Assembly (NCBI GenBank): GCA_033980235.1
Contig: CM067065.1
Location: 7,891,328-7,955,327 of the forward strand
Length of the DNA: 64,000 nucleotides
Source of the DNA: Diadema setosum
Lineage: Eukaryota > Echinodermata > Echinoidea > Diadematoida > Diadematidae
Reading direction: 5' to 3'
In this document: one piece after another, positions 60,888 through 64,000 of the stretch
How the letters are laid out: every line of letters starts with the position of its first letter
Numbering within the stretch: position 1 is the stretch's first letter
Notes under the pieces: generated by a model
Database searches by the model: none
What the model saw: only the letters and a program-made list of their open reading frames with translations
What the model was told of the DNA's origin: nothing
Translations under genes and position numbers: made by a program

Positions 60888-63800
60888 GAACGTCCGTGAT
60901 GCTTTCATTTCTATTGCTGCTGCAAATTCTACTTTGTTGTCCCAACTGTAATGTATACGTTATTGGCGATATTGTTCTGAGTCTAAATCAACTAGGATCT
61001 AGCCACACGATAATATGTTTGTTTTGAGTTTCTGTCCCTCCCTTGTCAAATGGGAACCGAATTTACATTTTAAGACGAACCTCCAAGAAAAAAAGAACGC
61101 CCGTGATAATTAAAACTTTATCGAGTGGGACACCATCTTGCTTTGATGGCGAAGGTACATTTTACCTTTGGCTCTTTAGCCGAGGAACTGCATGTCATGT
61201 TTGGAGCGGACTGAGGCTCGTCCGCAGTTTTTGGACCATGCAATGCACCGAAACCAAGCAAATAATTAATATTTTCTCTGAAAATTCACCTCCTAGTCCT
61301 CCTCTGAGCAATATATAGCTGTAAGGATGTCAAATTTCGTATAATTTGCAATGACAATACCTTTTCAAAATTTTGAAAGAGTTAGGAAGGCTAGGTACTC
61401 TCTGCCGATTAGTTACCCCTCCTGGAACATGACCCTCGTAGTAGAACGAACGTCCTTGACAATTCCAGCGAACGTCCGTGACGTATGCAACCCGACCGAT
61501 AGGGATAACTTGTCCCTAAAGTGTCCTGTATTCTTTAAAACTTTTGGCTCCAATGGCGACAAATAAAGTTTTACAAAGTAAACAATGAGTTTAGAGCAGT
61601 AGTTTCAGAATTTTTAAGGCTGTATGTGATCATGATGAACAAACAGTTGAAAATGTACTCACAATTTTACGCTTTTCTCCCTCTAATTAAACAAAAACAG
61701 CTTAACACTGAAAACCAAGTTATAGGAAAATGGAATTTTACGTAATCTGTAATTTCTGTGCATTACAATTTCTTTCTAATGAGGTTTTGGAGACAATTTG
61801 CACTGTTACAGTTTCTGAAAGTTTCGCTCATGGACGTTCGGTCCGAGAAAGGAAATTTATCCGTGTAGTAAAGTTAATGTTACATGAAAATATTACCATA
61901 TCACTGAGTCGCTCATACCAAAAAGTGAATAACGTTCAGCACTCAATTTACCTGTAATAACAAACGGAAAACGTTTTGGTCACGGTTGTTCGTTGGTAGA
62001 ATAAGTCAGTGGACTACATAGTAGGAGAAAGAGGAACAGTGTCATTTTTTTTTAGTGACAAATGCTCCAGGTGTTTATCTATGTTGTAGTATGGTAGGTG
62101 CCATCTCAAACAGAGCACATCCAGTTTTGGTCTCCATCACGGACGTTCGGTGTAATTGTCATGATATTTAATGCTTTAATACATTCTTATTTTTTTTTTT
62201 CTTCACGACGATTTTTCTCTCATTCCATATGTAGCCTGAGCATGCTACGACCAAACAGAAAAAACAAAACAAAACAATACAAAACAAATCCGAAAAGTAG
62301 TACGCACTCATATTCAGGAAATGTTGAAACAAAAAGTATGAAATGACGGAAGAAATCTGTAATGGGTATGTGTTGAAGAAGAAACGGAAAAGTTTCAAAA
62401 GGACGTAGAAGCAGTTGAATAAAAATGAAAAGAAACAGAGAAGGGATCTAGCTCCAACACACAGAGAAAAGATTTGCCAGTGCACTCCCGTAATACCGAA
62501 TTCCTCTGGAGACGCTTTTTTGTTTTTTTTTTTTTTATTCATCGAAATGTCCCCACAAGCGAACAGAAATAATGCAGTATACAATTATTGCCTGATGAAA
62601 ACACGGAAATCCTCCGCTTATCCTAACAGGTGTTTTTTGTTTATGTACTCATCAATGAAAAGTAATGTTAATTTGTAATTCTGTCCCGATGTTTTTTTTT
62701 TTTTGTTTTCATTTTACAGTTAAGAGACAGAGAGATCGTCAAGTAATGTTTGTGCTTTTGTGCTAACTTTGAAAACACATGGTAATAAAAAATAATGATT
62801 TAGAAAAGGGTTAAGGTTGCACTTTCATACGTTAGCTCTTCCAAAGATTCATTACTTCGAATGTCCAAATATTTGTTATTCCGAAAATGAAAAAAAAAAT
62901 GTTCGTAGTTAATTCAGGAGAATTCTTATTAAAAATGTTCTTATTCCGAAAGTTTGTTAATCCGAAAAATTAATATTAAGGGTCACTATTTTTAGGTCCG
63001 TTCTTCTAAAAGTGGAATGGACCTGATATTCGTTCAGATGAAAACGATTATCATGAGGTTTTGAAATCTGGAGGATTTGGTTGTGAATTTGTTTCTCCAC
63101 ATTTGGGTAAACGAACCTGATTTTACATGTTCCAATCAATAAACCTTTCGATTAAACTTCGGAGATTCCTATCATTTAGCGAATAAAAAAGCTTCATGAT
63201 TATATGAACTCTATTAATTTTAGGATTGGTAAACTGTATGAATAACGAGCCTCCGAAATGACGCGCTACAAAATGTTTGTTATAAGAAACCATACTGTAT
63301 AATATCGAAGTCACAAACATCCATCCATGTTGTATGGACGTATTGTGTCTTGTAATGACTAAACTTCGGAGTATCGAACCAAATATCATTTCTGACTAAT
63401 GTAATAACACAAATTCTCTTTGATAACAGTGTGTAACACAAGAAGCAACGCAGAGGGATTTCTTCCTAGCGTATTCGTTTGCCCTCCCCAGCTAAACTTC
63501 GTATTTTTATAACGGAGCACATTTCTTTTGTTTTTCTTTGTCAATTCTTTGTCACATTTAGCTGTAACCTTGTTCGTTATAAGCAAATTTTGCACTGTAG
63601 ACTTTATATAATAATTTTAGGACCTGAATCTTTTCTTCGTGATAACGAAATTTTGATAAATATATTTGTTCTCAAGGATGGTCTATACAATGTACGTCAC
63701 TGAGATTACACGTACGTTTGTACGTGTACGTTCATTTACGAGAGATGGAAAATTGTTTTCTTTGATTCCTCAACATCAGAAGATAAACAAGCTTTTATAA

Positions 63801-63962
63801 TCGAGAATTGGTAGTATTTATTCAGGATTTTGCAGAGGAGTTTGTTCTCGACATGAAATCGCTGATTGTTGTGAATAGAATGTGTTCCAACTCAAGGGAA
63901 CCGAATTGTTCAATACTGTGTTAGTTCCGAACGTCCGTGAGCTATATGCGAACCTCCGTGAT
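60888..63962. repeat. Dispersed 13-bp motif GAACGTCCGTGAT, eight copies
   Basis: Plus strand: 60,888 (GAACGTCCGTGAT), 61,095 (GAACGCCCGTGAT), 61,448 (GAACGTCCTTGAC), 61,470 (GAACGTCCGTGAC), 63,928 (CGAACGTCCGTGA) and 63,950 (GAACCTCCGTGAT). Minus strand: 61,829-61,840 (CGAACGTCCATG) and 62,137-62,149 (CGAACGTCCGTGA). Flanking bases do not align, so this is not a simple tandem repeat. Two close pairs are 22 bp apart start to start. The intervals hold no supported gene. Confidence 0.75.
62840..63375. repeat. Cluster of TTATTCCGAA / TTAATCCGAA motifs, second cluster
   Basis: CATTACTTCGAATGTCC (62,850), TTGTTATTCCGAAAATG (62,873), CTTATTCCGAAAGTTTGTTAATCCGAAAA (62,940-62,968, one run), TTAAACTTCGGAG (63,152) and AAACTTCGGAG (63,361) belong to the family seen at 52.4-52.9 kb. 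Confidence 0.65.
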
Positions 63963-64000
63963 GAAAACTATGCTATGTTCGTTATGTTATAGAGACTGCC

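Noticed and set aside
62168..62584. 138-codon minus-strand frame
   Set aside because: It spans poly-T and poly-A tracts and reads low-complexity Phe and Lys runs.

Overview
The window is non-coding, repeat-dominated nuclear DNA from a eukaryote. It is AT-rich, has no bacterial gene layout, and carries remnants of a LINE, a Harbinger-type transposon, a tRNA-derived SINE and a second DNA transposon. The mix of CpG-containing complex satellite, Harbinger and CR1/jockey-like LINE, and dispersed TTATTCCGAA-type repeats suggests a marine invertebrate, perhaps an echinoderm, hemichordate or cephalochordate; this is weak inference. I found no intact host gene, rRNA or functional tRNA.

Bases 1 to about 52,111 are one large satellite array nested at several scales: a 149-bp internal duplication, a 567-bp sub-repeat, a roughly 1.8-2.6 kb monomer with a roughly 650-bp core (17 copies plus one cut by the window edge), and a 4.88-5.45 kb higher-order unit at the left end. 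The core carries four perfect TGACGTCA (CRE) palindromes, two of them 11 bp apart, three alternating CG tracts and a TATA-like stretch, followed by AATAAA, a GAA microsatellite and 0-4 copies of a perfect hairpin cassette. The sub-repeats carry about 54 intact TGACCTTTGACC sites (a DR1 nuclear-receptor half-site pair), counted by eye. At 29.1-33.0 kb the 567-bp unit forms a near-identical A-B-A-B-A-C-C series.

Four kinds of mobile DNA interrupt the array: a dead CR1/jockey-like LINE (21,834-26,982, minus), a 1,057-bp Harbinger element with a Myb/SANT-like exon (34,220-35,276, TTA target duplication), a tRNA-Lys-like SINE present twice (about 39.3 and 46.2 kb), and a 1,521-bp element with GGCCCTGTTTTATCAA ends (47,878-49,398, CCG target duplication). 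Because the satellite is known on both sides of each, the insertion points can be read almost to the base.

The array stops at a copy of the hairpin (52,082-52,111). The remaining 12 kb is a mosaic of other repeats: two clusters of TTATTCCGAA-like motifs 10 kb apart, a 71-bp minisatellite, a 1.3-kb inverted repeat, two oppositely oriented clusters of a roughly 165-bp repeat containing AAGATGGCCGCC, and eight copies of a 13-bp motif close to GAACGTCCGTGAT in 3 kb. The most interesting signals are the regulatory-motif load of the satellite, the coincidence of the hairpin with copy breakpoints and the array edge, and the 13-bp motif cluster.
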